From Gallionellaceae bacterium (lineage in GTDB: Bacteria; Pseudomonadota; Gammaproteobacteria; Burkholderiales; Gallionellaceae), in contig JAVBYO010000007.1 of assembly GCA_030823955.1 (NCBI GenBank), positions 48,710 to 112,709 on the forward strand: 64,000 bases of DNA, given 5' to 3'. Positions 38,566 to 48,376 of the stretch are shown here, piece by piece (position 1 is the stretch's first letter; every line of letters begins with the position of its first letter). The notes beneath the pieces are model-generated. The model was given only the letters and a program-made list of their open reading frames with translations. It made no database searches and was not told where the DNA came from. A program made the position numbers and the translations under genes.

Positions 38566-39408
38566 TTACACGTGCTTGGGAGAGAGCCTTAAGCTTAACA
38601 CACCGCTGGCGATGATGAGTGCGATGCCGAACCAGGCGTCCAGCGTGAGTGATTCCTGCCAGAACAATAGTCCGAGCAGTGCCGAGAATACGATCGTGCT
38701 GTACGAGAGTGTGCTGACCACCTGTGTCTGGCCGATGCGGTAGGCGCGGGTCATGGCGAGTTGGGCGAGCGTGGCGGAAGCGCCGAGCGCAAGCAGCAGC
38801 GGCAGGTCGTGCAAGGTAAAAGCATGGATCTCGCCCCGCAACATCCAGACTCCGCTGAACAGCGTGGCGACCAGATTGAAATAGAACACCACACGCACGG
38901 CGGGTTCGCCCAGTTGTCCGAGTTGGCGCACGTTCAGCAAGGCCACGCCGGCCAGGAAGCCGGAGGCCAGGCCCAATAATCCGCTGGCGAACTGTTCGCG
39001 CTCCAGCGTGGGGTGCAGCAGCAGGACCACGCCGCAGAATCCCAGCGCCAGACTCGCGGTGAGCGGCAGATGGAAACGATCTTTGAAGACCAGCAGGGTG
39101 AGTGCGGTGAGGAACAGCGACGAGGTGTAATTGAGGGTGATGGCGGTGGCCAGCGGCAACGTGGTGATGCAGTAAAAGAACAGCAACATCGCGATCGTGC
39201 CGGAAAGTCCGCGCCACAGGTGCCCGCGCCAATGCGGGGTGGCCAGAGAGGTCTGTTGGCGGCGCAGCATGGCGCTGACCAGCAACAGGCCGAAGAATGA
39301 GCGGTAGAACACCAATTCGCTGCTTGAGAAGTGTGCCGCACCGGATTTTACGAGTGCTCCCATGCAGGCGAACAGCAGTCCGGCGAACAGCATCCAGAGC
39401 GCGGCCAC
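38566..39408 (-). CDS. EamA-family (DMT) transporter
   Basis: A 280-residue inner-membrane protein with ten hydrophobic helices in two EamA repeats (about 1-125 and 135-275). FYRSFFGLLLVSAMLRR near residue 35 and the second-half STLSYSTIVFSALLGLLFWQE are typical drug/metabolite transporter features. Substrate unknown. The start is GTG at 39408, 6 bp after the oxygenase stop; an ATG at 39393 is an alternative. Co-transcription with the Rieske oxygenase suggests the pair handles one compound, but this is inference. Confidence 0.88.
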   Translation of the reverse strand: MAALWMLFAGLLFACMGALVKSGAAHFSSSELVFYRSFFGLLLVSAMLRRQQTSLATPHWRGHLWRGLSGTIAMLLFFYCITTLPLATAITLNYTSSLFLTALTLLVFKDRFHLPLTASLALGFCGVVLLLHPTLEREQFASGLLGLASGFLAGVALLNVRQLGQLGEPAVRVVFYFNLVATLFSGVWMLRGEIHAFTLHDLPLLLALGASATLAQLAMTRAYRIGQTQVVSTLSYSTIVFSALLGLLFWQESLTLDAWFGIALIIASGVLSLRLSPKHV

Positions 39409-39414
39409 TGTGTG

Positions 39415-40521
39415 TTATTTCAGGTGGGGTTCGAGGTTGCGGCGCAGGAACTCGTGGAAATGCAGCATGCCGTCTTCGGTGGGCGACTGGTACGGGCCGA
39501 CTTCCTCGATACCTTGCTTGTACAAGGCGCGGCGTCCCTGCTGCATGCGCAGGCAGATGATGTCGTCTTCCACCGCCGTCTCGCGGTAGGCCTTCTTCTC
39601 GGCCTCGACATAATCGCGCTCGAACAACACGATGTCCTCGGGATAATAAAACTCCACGATATTGGTGCAGGCATCGGTGCCGCGCGGCACGACCGTACTC
39701 ACCACCAGCGTGTTCGGATACCACTCGACCATGATGTTGGGGTAGTAGGTCAGCCAGATCGCCCCATACTTGGGCAGTTCGCCTTTGTTGTAGCGCAACA
39801 CCTGCTCCGCCCACTTGCCGTAGATCTCGCTGCCGGACTTGCGCAGGTCTTTATGGATGCCCACCGTCTGCACGCTGTAGTGCTCGCCGAACTCCCACTT
39901 GAGATCGTCGCAATTCACCATTTGCCCGAGGCCGGGGTGGAACGGTACGACGTGGTAGTCTTCCTGATACACCTCGATGAAGGTCTTCCAGTTGAAGTTG
40001 TATTCGTCCACTTCCACGCGATCCAGCATATAGCCGGAAAAATCGATCTCTTTGAACGCGGGCACATCGGCAAGGTCCCTGGCGATGTCGCGCTGCCCGG
40101 CGAACAACAGGCCGTTCCAGTTCTGTAGCGGCGTCTTGTTCAGATGCAGGCAGGGATTCTGCGGAAAGTGCGGGGCGCCGAGCAGCTCGCCGTCGGTCTT
40201 GTAGGTCCAGCGGTGCAGTGGGCAGGTGATGTTCTTGGCGTTGCCGCGGCCTTCCAACATGATGGCCTGACGATGGCGGCAGATATTGGACAACAACTCC
40301 ACGCCGCCCGAGTTGCGCACCAGCATCTTGGCATTGTCCATCCAGCCGACCACGTGATAGTCGCCCAGTTGCGGCACCATCAACTCATGCCCGACATACC
40401 GGGGGCCGGCATCAAGCAGGACGCGTTGTTCGATCTCCAGCACTTCGGGGTCGAAATACCAGCGCAACGGCGGTTGCGCGGATACCGGGTTGAACTGTTT
40501 CAGTTTTGCGATTTCGGACAT
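39415..40521 (-). CDS. Rieske-type aromatic ring-hydroxylating oxygenase, alpha subunit
   Basis: A 368-residue Rieske non-heme iron oxygenase. The Rieske cluster motif is CRHRQAIML with CPLHRWTY 17 residues later (CxH-x-CxxH), near residues 80-105. The mononuclear iron site appears in FIEVYQEDYHVVPFHPG (Asp and two His) near residue 190. The C-terminal catalytic domain is normal in length. No beta subunit, ferredoxin or reductase gene is beside it, so it is probably of the stand-alone class (carnitine/choline or demethylase-like), substrate unknown. The ORF could open at 40557, but the ATG at 40521 fits the family. It starts the minus-strand unit. Confidence 0.88.
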   Translation of the reverse strand: MSEIAKLKQFNPVSAQPPLRWYFDPEVLEIEQRVLLDAGPRYVGHELMVPQLGDYHVVGWMDNAKMLVRNSGGVELLSNICRHRQAIMLEGRGNAKNITCPLHRWTYKTDGELLGAPHFPQNPCLHLNKTPLQNWNGLLFAGQRDIARDLADVPAFKEIDFSGYMLDRVEVDEYNFNWKTFIEVYQEDYHVVPFHPGLGQMVNCDDLKWEFGEHYSVQTVGIHKDLRKSGSEIYGKWAEQVLRYNKGELPKYGAIWLTYYPNIMVEWYPNTLVVSTVVPRGTDACTNIVEFYYPEDIVLFERDYVEAEKKAYRETAVEDDIICLRMQQGRRALYKQGIEEVGPYQSPTEDGMLHFHEFLRRNLEPHLK

Positions 40522-40634
40522 ACCCACGTCTTTCTGTGAATACGGTTTTGCGAGCATCCGCTTTGCGGATTGCCTGCTTGACCCAATTCAGGGGCGGCGA
40601 TTGTCCCCGAAATCAGGGGGAGGGGCAACAATAA

Positions 40635-40664
40635 TTGCTGCAATGGAGCGGCATTGGGTAAAAT
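40635..40664 (+). promoter_or_regulatory. Sigma70-type promoter of xseB-ispA-dxs
   Basis: TTGCTG (40635-40640), an 18-bp spacer, TAAAAT (40659-40664), 30 bp before the xseB ATG. Confidence 0.5.
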
Positions 40665-40693
40665 GCCTCCCCTTTGTGACAGGAACGATCAAG

Positions 40694-40936
40694 ATGGCCG
40701 GGAAGACCCCCAAAAACCTGTCTTTCGAGGCAGCCGTGGCCGAGTTGGAGCAAGTGGTGGCCGACATGGAGTCCGGCAAGTTGTCACTGGAAGATTCTCT
40801 GGCGGCCTACCAGCGCGGTGCCGAACTGCTGACGCAATGCCGCTCCCGTCTGGATGACGCGCAGCAGCAGGTGCGTGTATTGGAAGACGGCGTGTTGAAG
40901 AACTTCACGGATAACGCAAAGGTCGGCGATGCCTGA
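40694..40936 (+). CDS. xseB: Exodeoxyribonuclease VII small subunit
   Basis: An 80-residue helical protein that binds the large subunit XseA to form exonuclease VII, which degrades single-stranded DNA. The sequence NLSFEAAVAELEQVVADMES, GKLSLEDSLAAYQRGAELL and CRSRLDDAQQQV covers the whole family profile. Its stop overlaps ispA by 8 bp. The xseB-ispA-dxs order is conserved across Beta- and Gammaproteobacteria. Confidence 0.95.
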   Translation: MAGKTPKNLSFEAAVAELEQVVADMESGKLSLEDSLAAYQRGAELLTQCRSRLDDAQQQVRVLEDGVLKNFTDNAKVGDA

Positions 40937-41819
40937 TTTCCAAGCGTGGACAGTTGGCCATCAGCAGCGCTTCGAGGAGGTGTTGCGTCATCTGCTGCCC
41001 CAGGCCGACATCGCGCCGCAGCGGCTGCATGCGGCGATGCGCTACAGCGCGCTGGACGGTGGCAAACGTGTGCGGCCGCTGCTGGCTTTTGCCGCCGGTG
41101 AATTGGCCGGGGCACCGCTGGAGCGTGTCAATTTCGCCGCCGCTGCGGTCGAACTCATCCACGCCTATTCTCTGGTGCACGACGATATGCCGTGTATGGA
41201 CGACGATGTGCTGCGGCGCGGCAAACCTACTTGTCATGTCGAATACGATGAAGCCACCGCGTTACTGGTGGGGGATGCGTTGCAAAGTCTGGCGTTCCAG
41301 TTGTTGTCCGAATACACCCTGAGCAGCGATCCTACCCGGCAACTGAAGATGGTGAAACTGCTCGCAACAGCTTCCGGTTCGCGCGGTATGGCGGGCGGTC
41401 AGGCTTTCGATCTTGCCAGTGTTGGCAAACGACTCGATTTGTCCGAACTCGAATTCATGCATATCCACAAGACGGGCGCCCTGATCCGCGCGGCGATCCT
41501 GCTCGGGGCCTATTGCGGCGATGCTCTGGGGCAGGCGCAACTCGACAGGCTCGATCACTACGGCAAATGTATTGGCTTAGCGTTTCAGGTGGTAGACGAT
41601 GTGCTGGATGCCGAAGCCGATACCGCAACCTTGGGCAAAACCGCAGGCAAAGATGCCGACAATGACAAGCCCACCTATGTCACTTTGCTGGGAGTCGGCG
41701 CCGCCAGAAAGATGGCAGACGAATTGCACCAGGAGGCATTGTCATCCCTGTCCGAATTCGGTGCGCGGGCGCGGCGTCTGCGTGAACTGGCCGATTTCAT
41801 CGTGATGAGAAAATACTGA
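40929..41819 (+). CDS. ispA: Farnesyl diphosphate synthase
   Basis: Prenyl transferase building C15 diphosphate from IPP and DMAPP, feeding ubiquinone, undecaprenyl and hopanoid-type routes. The 296-residue protein has the first Asp-rich motif in [20 protein letters not shown] (about residues 82-101) and the second in [15 protein letters not shown] (about 218-232), plus GGKRVRP near 43. The stop overlaps the dxs ATG by one base. With dxs it ties isoprenoid precursor supply to elongation. Confidence 0.95.
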   Translation: MPDFQAWTVGHQQRFEEVLRHLLPQADIAPQRLHAAMRYSALDGGKRVRPLLAFAAGELAGAPLERVNFAAAAVELIHAYSLVHDDMPCMDDDVLRRGKPTCHVEYDEATALLVGDALQSLAFQLLSEYTLSSDPTRQLKMVKLLATASGSRGMAGGQAFDLASVGKRLDLSELEFMHIHKTGALIRAAILLGAYCGDALGQAQLDRLDHYGKCIGLAFQVVDDVLDAEADTATLGKTAGKDADNDKPTYVTLLGVGAARKMADELHQEALSSLSEFGARARRLRELADFIVMRKY

Positions 41820-43663
41820 TGTACCCGCTACTCGAAACTCTGGACTCCCCGAATGATCTGCGCCGCTTGGAGCGTAAGCTGTTGCCGCAATTGGCAGCCG
41901 AGTTGCGCGCCTTCCTGGTCGAGTCGGTGAGCAAGACTGGCGGGCATCTTTCGTCCAATCTGGGCACGGTGGAACTGACCATCGCCCTGCACTATGTGTT
42001 CAATACGCCCGATGACAAACTGGTGTGGGATGTCGGCCATCAGACCTATGCACACAAGATCCTGACCGGGCGCCGCAAGGCGATGGCGAGCTTGCGTATG
42101 GCCGATGGTTTGTCCGGCTTCCCCAAGCGCAGCGAGAGTCAGTTCGATGCCTTCGGTACCGGACACTCCAGCACCTCCATCTCGGCGGCGTTGGGCATGG
42201 CGGTGGCGGCGCGTCTGGCGGGTAACGGTCATCGCGCGGTCGCCATTATCGGCGATGGCGCGATGACCGGCGGCATGGCGTTCGAGGCGCTCAACAATGC
42301 GGGCGCGCTGGATGCCAATATGCTGGTGGTGTTGAACGACAACGACATGTCCATCTCCACTCCGGTCGGCGCGCTGAACAATTATCTGGCCAAGCTGATG
42401 TCCGGGCGTTTCTATGCGGCGATGCGGCGTGGCAGCGAAAAAGTATTGAAAGGCATGCCGCCCGTGTTGGAATTCGCCAAACGCGCGGAGGAGCATGTCA
42501 AAGGCATGGTCACGCCGGGCACGCTGTTCGAGGAGCTGGGCTTCAACTACATCGGCCCCATCGACGGCCACGATCTCGATACGCTGGTGACCACGCTGCA
42601 CAATATCCGCGAACTGGAAGGCCCGCAGTTCCTGCACATCGTTACGCAGAAGGGCAAGGGCTACGCTCATGCGGAACAGGATTGCGTGCTGTATCACGGC
42701 GTGAGCAAGTTCGATCCGGTGGCGGGCATTGTTCCCAAGCCGGTGACGAAGAAATCGTACACACACATCTTCGGTGACTGGTTGTGCGACATGGCGGCGA
42801 GCGACGGCAGGCTGGTCGGCATCACTCCGGCGATGTGTGAAGGCTCCGGCATGGTCGAGTTCGCGGAAAAGTTTCCGCAGCGTTATTTCGATGTCGGTAT
42901 CGCCGAGCAGCACGCACTCACCTTTGCGGCGGGCTTGGCCTGCGACGGTTACAAGCCGGTGGTGGCGATCTACTCCACCTTTTTGCAACGTGCCTACGAC
43001 CAGCTCATCCACGACATCGCCATCCAGAATCTGCCGGTGCTGTTGGCGATCGACCGCGGCGGTCTGGTGGGGGCGGATGGCGCCACACATGCGGGCGCAT
43101 TCGATCTCAGCTTCCTGCGCTGTGTCCCGAACATGACGGTGATGGCGCCGTCCGACGAGAACGAATGCCGCCAGATGCTCACCACCGCCTATCGTATGGA
43201 TACCCCGACTGCGGTGCGCTATCCGCGCGGCAGTGGCACGGGAGCAGCGGTGCAGAAGACATTGCAGACCATCGCCGTGGGCAAGGCCGAATTGCGCCGC
43301 CAGGGTGAGCGCGTGGCGATCCTGGCATTCGGCTCCATGCTTGCTCCGGCACTGGAAGCTGGGACATCGTTGAATGCCACCGTGGTCAATATGCGTTTCA
43401 TCAAGCCGCTGGATACGGAACTGATCTTGGAGCTGGCGCGCACGCATGGCCTGCTGGTCACCATTGAAGAAAATACCGTACAGGGCGGCGCGGGCAGCGC
43501 GGTGGCGGAATGTCTGGCACTACACGGTGTCACGGTTCCCCTGCTGCACTTGGGCTTGCCGGATACCTTCATCGAGCAGGGCGAGCCGTCCAAGTTGCTG
43601 GCTGATTGCGGTCTGGACGCGACAGGGATCGAAACCAGCGTCAGGAAAAGATTGTCCGACTGA
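41819..43663 (+). CDS. dxs: 1-deoxy-D-xylulose-5-phosphate synthase
   Basis: Thiamine-diphosphate enzyme that condenses pyruvate and glyceraldehyde-3-phosphate, the entry to the MEP isoprenoid pathway. The 614-residue protein has [17 protein letters not shown], the TPP motif [16 protein letters not shown] with NDNDMSIS (about 142-177), and the transketolase-type DVGIAEQHA near 360, [12 protein letters not shown] and C-terminal domain. It is the last gene of the xseB-ispA-dxs unit. Its product also feeds thiamine and pyridoxal synthesis, represented here by thiD, thiE and pdxA. Confidence 0.97.
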   Translation: MYPLLETLDSPNDLRRLERKLLPQLAAELRAFLVESVSKTGGHLSSNLGTVELTIALHYVFNTPDDKLVWDVGHQTYAHKILTGRRKAMASLRMADGLSGFPKRSESQFDAFGTGHSSTSISAALGMAVAARLAGNGHRAVAIIGDGAMTGGMAFEALNNAGALDANMLVVLNDNDMSISTPVGALNNYLAKLMSGRFYAAMRRGSEKVLKGMPPVLEFAKRAEEHVKGMVTPGTLFEELGFNYIGPIDGHDLDTLVTTLHNIRELEGPQFLHIVTQKGKGYAHAEQDCVLYHGVSKFDPVAGIVPKPVTKKSYTHIFGDWLCDMAASDGRLVGITPAMCEGSGMVEFAEKFPQRYFDVGIAEQHALTFAAGLACDGYKPVVAIYSTFLQRAYDQLIHDIAIQNLPVLLAIDRGGLVGADGATHAGAFDLSFLRCVPNMTVMAPSDENECRQMLTTAYRMDTPTAVRYPRGSGTGAAVQKTLQTIAVGKAELRRQGERVAILAFGSMLAPALEAGTSLNATVVNMRFIKPLDTELILELARTHGLLVTIEENTVQGGAGSAVAECLALHGVTVPLLHLGLPDTFIEQGEPSKLLADCGLDATGIETSVRKRLSD

Positions 43664-43686
43664 TAGAGTCGGGTAATGGGTATAAT
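43660..43686 (+). promoter_or_regulatory. Probable promoter of folE2
   Basis: A perfect TATAAT (43681-43686) lies 35 bp before the folE2 ATG. The -35 is weak (CTGATA at 43660, 15-bp spacer, overlapping the dxs stop). Confidence 0.45.
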
Positions 43687-43720
43687 CTGCCGACGAGATC
43701 AATCGAGTTAAGGGCCAACC

Positions 43721-44518
43721 ATGAGTTCAGCATCCCCCATCCCGGACGTACAAAGCAGTGCCGATACGCGCCATCTGGCAATCAATAAGGTCGGCATCAA
43801 AAGCATCCGCCATCCCGTGGTGGTCAAGGACAAGAGCGTGGGCGTGCAACACACCATCGCCACGTTCAACATGTACGTGCACCTGCCGCATAATTTCAAA
43901 GGTACGCACATGTCACGTTTCGTGCAGATATTGAACCAGCACGGGCGCGAAATATCGGTTGAGTCGTTCGAGAGCATCCTGCGCGAGATGGTGGAAAAAC
44001 TGGAAGCCAAGTCCGGTTACATCGAGATGGCCTTCCCCTACTTCGTCAACAAGACCGCGCCGGTATCCGGCGTGCAGAGCCTGCTCGATTACGACGTCAC
44101 CTTCATCGGCGAGATCGTCGAGGGTGAATACCACTTCAACATGAAAGTGCTGATTCCGGTGACCAGCCTGTGCCCCTGCTCCAAAGAGATCTCCGAGCGC
44201 GGCGCGCACAATCAGCGTTCACATGTCACGCTCACCGTGCGTACCAAGAGCGCGGTGTGGATCGAAGAGGTGGTGCGTTTCGCCGAAGAGCAGGCGTCGA
44301 GTGAATTGTTCGGATTACTCAAGCGCCCGGACGAGAAATTCGTCACCGAACGCGCTTACGACAATCCGAAATTCGTCGAAGACATGGTGCGCGATGTGGC
44401 TGCGGCACTGAATTCGGATGAGCGCATTGAAGCCTACGTCGTGGAATCCGAGAACTTCGAATCCATCCATAACCACTCGGCCTATGCGCTGATCGAAAGA
44501 GACAAGACAAAGGCGTGA
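43721..44518 (+). CDS. folE2: GTP cyclohydrolase FolE2 (type IB)
   Basis: Metal-dependent enzyme that opens GTP to make dihydroneopterin triphosphate, the first step to folate. The 265-residue protein is of the FolE2 family, with the metal/catalytic cysteine motif [11 protein letters not shown] followed by [10 protein letters not shown] (about residues 147-168) and [13 protein letters not shown] near the C-terminus. FolE2 works with Mn or other metals where FolE needs zinc, and can be zinc-repressed in some bacteria; no Zur box is evident here. Confidence 0.94.
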   Translation: MSSASPIPDVQSSADTRHLAINKVGIKSIRHPVVVKDKSVGVQHTIATFNMYVHLPHNFKGTHMSRFVQILNQHGREISVESFESILREMVEKLEAKSGYIEMAFPYFVNKTAPVSGVQSLLDYDVTFIGEIVEGEYHFNMKVLIPVTSLCPCSKEISERGAHNQRSHVTLTVRTKSAVWIEEVVRFAEEQASSELFGLLKRPDEKFVTERAYDNPKFVEDMVRDVAAALNSDERIEAYVVESENFESIHNHSAYALIERDKTKA

Positions 44519-44579
44519 AGGGAGAGGGGTAAACGCGGCTCTCCCCTTGAGCGCCGCAGGCGCGTTCCCTTCTCCCTTA
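44515..44579. repeat. Imperfect palindrome after folE2 (family F)
   Basis: GTGAAGGGAGAGGGG with AAACGCG on one side and CGCGTT with CCCTTCTCCCTTAAC on the other form a long imperfect hairpin around a GC-rich core. It begins at the folE2 stop and ends about 19 bp before the amidotransferase start, so it could act as a 3' stabiliser or weak terminator. Confidence 0.5.
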
Positions 44580-44597
44580 ACCCTTCCCGATAAAAAT

Positions 44598-45314
44598 ATG
44601 AAACCTATCGCCGTCTTCCGTCATTCCCCCACTGAAGGCGCAGGTCACTTTGCGCTGTTCCTTACCCAGCATGCCATCCCTTGGCAGATGATCCATATCG
44701 ACCAAGGCGAGGCCGTGCCTACCGATGCCAGTGCGTTCAACGGGCTGGTGTTCATGGGCGGGTCTATGAGTGTGAATGACGATCTGCCGTGGATAGCGCA
44801 AGTGCTCGCGCTCATCCGCGATGCGATAGCCCGCGACATCCCCGTGCTCGGACACTGCCTCGGTGGACAACTCATGTCCAAGGCGCTGGGCGGTGTGGTG
44901 ACGAAAAATCCGGTGAAGGAGCTGGGCTGGGGTAAGGTCGAGGTGGCTGATAACGCAGTGGCAAAGCAGTGGTTCGGCGATGTCACGCAGTTCGACTCGT
45001 TCCACTGGCACGGCGAGACCTTCTCGCTGCCGCAAGGCGCAGTGCGCCTGCTGTCCAGCGCGCATTGCGCGAACCAGGCCTATGCCATCGGCAAACATCT
45101 CGCCATGCAGTGCCACGTCGAGATGACCGCGCACATGATCGAAGACTGGTGCCGGGTCGGTGCGGACGAGATAGCCGCCAATCTCAACAGCCCTGCCGTG
45201 CAAAGCGCCGAGACCATGCAAGCGCAGATGCACGAAAAACTGCCGCCACTGCATAAGGTGGCTGAGCGGCTCTATCTGAACTGGCTACACGGCATCGCCC
45301 CGCGCAAGAGTTAG
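44598..45314 (+). CDS. Class I glutamine amidotransferase-like protein
   Basis: A 238-residue protein with a GATase-1 domain. The triad is Cys87 (GHCLGGQLM), His173 and Glu175 (QCHVEMT), all present, so glutamine hydrolysis is likely. It resembles the stand-alone GMP-synthase-like amidotransferases (YfeJ/gamma-glutamyl-type) whose acceptor is unknown. The frame opens at 44547, but the ATG at 44598 fits. It begins a tightly packed series with the ferredoxin and AddAB genes. Confidence 0.87.
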   Translation: MKPIAVFRHSPTEGAGHFALFLTQHAIPWQMIHIDQGEAVPTDASAFNGLVFMGGSMSVNDDLPWIAQVLALIRDAIARDIPVLGHCLGGQLMSKALGGVVTKNPVKELGWGKVEVADNAVAKQWFGDVTQFDSFHWHGETFSLPQGAVRLLSSAHCANQAYAIGKHLAMQCHVEMTAHMIEDWCRVGADEIAANLNSPAVQSAETMQAQMHEKLPPLHKVAERLYLNWLHGIAPRKS

Positions 45315-45322
45315 AATGCGGC

Positions 45323-45646
45323 ATGACCTACGTCGTCGCTGAAAACTGTATCCGCTGCAAATACACCGACTGCGTGGAAGTATGTCCGGTGGACTGCTTC
45401 CGCGAGGGCGAGAATTTTCTGGTGATCGATCCGGACGAGTGCATCGACTGTTCGCTGTGTGTGCCAGAATGTCCCGCGAACGCCATCTATGCGGCGGATG
45501 ATGTGCCCGCAGACCAGCAGCAGTTCATCGCGCTCAATGCCGAACTCGCAAAATCATGGAAGCCCATCGTCGAAAAGAAAGAAGCACCTGCCGATGCCGA
45601 CGAGTGGCTTAAAGTCAAAGACAAACTCCATCTGTTGCAGCGGTGA
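45323..45646 (+). CDS. fdxA: 7Fe ferredoxin (FdxA type)
   Basis: A 107-residue [3Fe-4S][4Fe-4S] ferredoxin. The cysteines sit at 9, 12, 17, 21, 25, 40, 43, 46 and 50, an arrangement equal to Azotobacter ferredoxin I shifted by one: Cys9, 17 and 50 hold the 3Fe cluster and Cys21, 40, 43 and 46 the 4Fe cluster. The extended C-terminus is typical of the FdxA group. Its stop overlaps the addB start (GTGA). The ferredoxin may serve general redox needs; supply to the nif-like operon at 36 kb is possible but unproven. Confidence 0.93.
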   Translation: MTYVVAENCIRCKYTDCVEVCPVDCFREGENFLVIDPDECIDCSLCVPECPANAIYAADDVPADQQQFIALNAELAKSWKPIVEKKEAPADADEWLKVKDKLHLLQR

Positions 45647-48192
45647 ATAACGCCAGCGTCTTTTTCGACCGGGTCGCCAAGCGCATCCTTGCTGCGCATC
45701 CCGCCCCTGATCTGCGCGGCATCACGGTCCTTTTGCCCAATCTGCATGCTGCACAGCCCCTAGCGCAAGCGTTGATCCGTGGCGCGAACGTGCCAGCCTT
45801 GTTGCTGCCGCAGATGGTGACGCTGAATGCGTGGGCGCAGAGTGTGGTACTCGATGCGCCTGTCGTTTCCGACAGTCAACGTAGTGCCTTGTTGTATCAG
45901 CATCTGCGCAAACAGCAGTGGTTCGATAATGCCGATCTGTGGAGCATGACGCAGGAACTGCTCAAGCTGTTCGATGAGCTTACCCACGCGCTACACGAAC
46001 TTCCCGGCGATGCCGATACGTTCGCCACTGCGGTGCAGCAGGCCTACCAAGCACGGCAAAATGCCACGCTGCAACTTGAAGCGCGTCTGGTGTTCGAGCT
46101 GTGGCATGCGATGCAGGAAGGGCAGGAGCTGGATAAGGCGCGCGCTTACCAGCAGCGTTTGGCCAAGCTGGCAGAGCGGGCGGGCAGGCCATTGTATGTG
46201 TTGCGTACTTCGGACTGGGATGTGATCGAGCAGCGATTCCTCGCTGAGTATGAGCGGCGTGCGCTGGTAAAGGTGTTCGATCTGCGCGAGATGGAGGCCG
46301 AAACATCTGCGCCATTGTTTTTCGCCGCCACCTCTCTCGAACAAGAAGCCCGCGCTGCTGCCATGCAAGTGCGCCTGTGGTTGCAAGCGGGCAAATGCGA
46401 CATCGCCATCGTGGCACAGGATCGTGTGGTGGCGCGGCGTATGCGTGCCCTGTTGGAACGTGCCGAGATACTGGTGGCGGACGAGACCGGCTGGACCTTT
46501 GCCACCATGTCGGTGAGCACGGTGCTGGATCGCTGGCTCACGGCGCTGCAAAGCGACTTCTATCATCACGACCTGCTCGATCTGCTCAAGTCGCCGTTCA
46601 TCTTCGCCGACTTGACCGCCGGTGAACGTAAAGCGGTGGTGTATCAATTGGAGCAATTGCTGCGCAAACATGGCGTGGTCGCGGGGCTGGATAAATTCTT
46701 CGCACTTGCCGAGCACGAAATAGCGCTACACCAATCGCTGGCACGCTTGCGTCAGGCCGCCGCGTTGCTGGAGCAGAACAAGAAGAGGCCATTGGCGGAT
46801 TGGTTGGCCGCCTTGCGCGAAAGCTTGAACGTGCTGGCGGTCGATGTTGGCCTGCAACAGGATGAGGCGGGGCAGCAGTTGTTGCGTGCGCTGGATACCT
46901 GGCAGCGGGAACTGCAAAGCGATGCGGGACGTTATGCCTTTTACGAGTGGCGGCGCTGGCTGGCGCAGCAACTGGATACCGAGACCTTCCGCGACAGCAG
47001 CATCGACAGCCGGGTGTGCTTCACCCATTTGGCCGCGACACGCTGGCGCGCTTTTGATGCGGTGTTGCTGCTGGGCTGTGATGCCGACCATCTGCCCAGT
47101 GCGGCGAACGGCGGACGCTGGTTCAACGATGCAGTGCGTTCTGCCTTGAGTCTGCCCACATGCAGCACCCATGCCGTGCGCCAACGTGATGACCTGTTGG
47201 CGCTGCTGGCATTGAACGACACGGTGCTGGTCACCTGGCAGCGCGACAAGGATGGAGAAGCGCGGCTGTTGAGTCCGTTCTTGCAGATGTTGCGCGACGA
47301 ATACGAACGGGCACATGGCGATGACCTAACCGAACGCGAGTTGCATGCCTATTTGATAGCCGAGGATGCGCATCAAATAACGCTGCCGCAGGCGGCGCAG
47401 CCCGCGCCTAGTGTGACAGAGGAATCTATACCGTTAGGTGTCTCGATCAGCGGTTACAACTCGCTGGTCGCCTGCCCCTACCAGTTCTATGCACGCCACA
47501 TCCTGCGCCTGAACGAGTTGGACGAAGTGCAGGAGGTCATCGAGAAGCGCGACTACGGTGATCGGGTGCATATGATCTTGCAGTATTTCCATAAGACTTA
47601 TCCGCAAGTGAGCGGGCGCGATATGGCGGAGATGGATGCCGCCTTGCGCCGCATCAGTGCGGAGATATTCGCCGATCTGCTGGAGCAGGACTTTGCCGCG
47701 CGCGCATGGCTGGCACGCTGGTATAAGTCCGTGCCCGCCTACATCGAATGGCAGATGGAGAACGAAGCACAAGGCTGGCGCTACGCCGAGGCGGAGAGCA
47801 AGTTCGATTGGCAGTTGGAGGGGATACGTCTACGCGGACGTATCGACCGGCTGGACGAACGCGGCGAAGAAAAGCTGGTGCTGGATTACAAGACACAAAG
47901 CGACGTAGTGCTGCGCAATAAATTGAAAGAGCCGGGCGAGGATGTGCAGCTCGCGTGTTACGCCTATGCGCATGAGGCCGCTGATGCCGCCTTCGTGAGC
48001 ATTGAGAACGGAAAAGTGAAACTGGTTGCCCCCAAAGAAGATGTGCCGCTGCTGGCGCAGTTGAATGTCGAACGTCTGGAGCAGGTGATGGGCGCATTGC
48101 GTAATGGGGCGGGCCTGCCTGCGAACGGGGTCGCTGTGGCCTGTGTCCATTGCGAAGTGCGCGGTGTGTGTCGCAAGGGAGAGTGGACATGA
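45643..48192 (+). CDS. addB: PD-(D/E)XK nuclease protein, AddB-like
   Basis: An 849-residue partner of AddA in double-strand break processing. The first part is a degenerate UvrD-like helicase region; the C-terminal quarter is a RecB-type nuclease with [43 protein letters not shown] (catalytic Asp and Lys in LVLDYKT, near 750) and the final cysteines [10 protein letters not shown]. Together with Cys at 602-605 these match the Fe-S-bound AddB nuclease. The GTG start overlaps fdxA by 4 bp. A family B repeat separates it from addA. Confidence 0.88.
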   Translation: MNNASVFFDRVAKRILAAHPAPDLRGITVLLPNLHAAQPLAQALIRGANVPALLLPQMVTLNAWAQSVVLDAPVVSDSQRSALLYQHLRKQQWFDNADLWSMTQELLKLFDELTHALHELPGDADTFATAVQQAYQARQNATLQLEARLVFELWHAMQEGQELDKARAYQQRLAKLAERAGRPLYVLRTSDWDVIEQRFLAEYERRALVKVFDLREMEAETSAPLFFAATSLEQEARAAAMQVRLWLQAGKCDIAIVAQDRVVARRMRALLERAEILVADETGWTFATMSVSTVLDRWLTALQSDFYHHDLLDLLKSPFIFADLTAGERKAVVYQLEQLLRKHGVVAGLDKFFALAEHEIALHQSLARLRQAAALLEQNKKRPLADWLAALRESLNVLAVDVGLQQDEAGQQLLRALDTWQRELQSDAGRYAFYEWRRWLAQQLDTETFRDSSIDSRVCFTHLAATRWRAFDAVLLLGCDADHLPSAANGGRWFNDAVRSALSLPTCSTHAVRQRDDLLALLALNDTVLVTWQRDKDGEARLLSPFLQMLRDEYERAHGDDLTERELHAYLIAEDAHQITLPQAAQPAPSVTEESIPLGVSISGYNSLVACPYQFYARHILRLNELDEVQEVIEKRDYGDRVHMILQYFHKTYPQVSGRDMAEMDAALRRISAEIFADLLEQDFAARAWLARWYKSVPAYIEWQMENEAQGWRYAEAESKFDWQLEGIRLRGRIDRLDERGEEKLVLDYKTQSDVVLRNKLKEPGEDVQLACYAYAHEAADAAFVSIENGKVKLVAPKEDVPLLAQLNVERLEQVMGALRNGAGLPANGVAVACVHCEVRGVCRKGEWT

Positions 48193-48206
48193 TAAGGCTA
48201 AAATCA

Positions 48207-48355
48207 TTCACCACAGAGACACAGAGACACAGAGAGAACCGAACTACCCAACATGGGTTCGGGACTCGGGCTGACAACTATCTGTGTTCGATTGAATCTA
48301 TTGGCTTGTTTTTCTCGCCTTTGCCTTTCTCTGTGTCTCTGTGTCTCTGTGGTGG
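48207..48355. repeat. Inverted-repeat element (family B), addB-addA gap
   Basis: The same arms as at 13823-13935 (CACCACAGAGACACAGAG / CTCTGTGTCTCTGTGTCTC) flank a different 92-nt core. As at rsmA, the right arm ends just upstream of the next start codon (addA ATG at 48377). Confidence 0.85.
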
Positions 48356-48376
48356 ATTTGTTTGGGGGTTTTCTTT

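Noticed and set aside
41828..43447. Minus-strand open frame of 539 codons opposite dxs
   Set aside because: Antisense shadow of dxs, low-complexity composition and no ribosome site; dxs motifs are complete on the plus strand.
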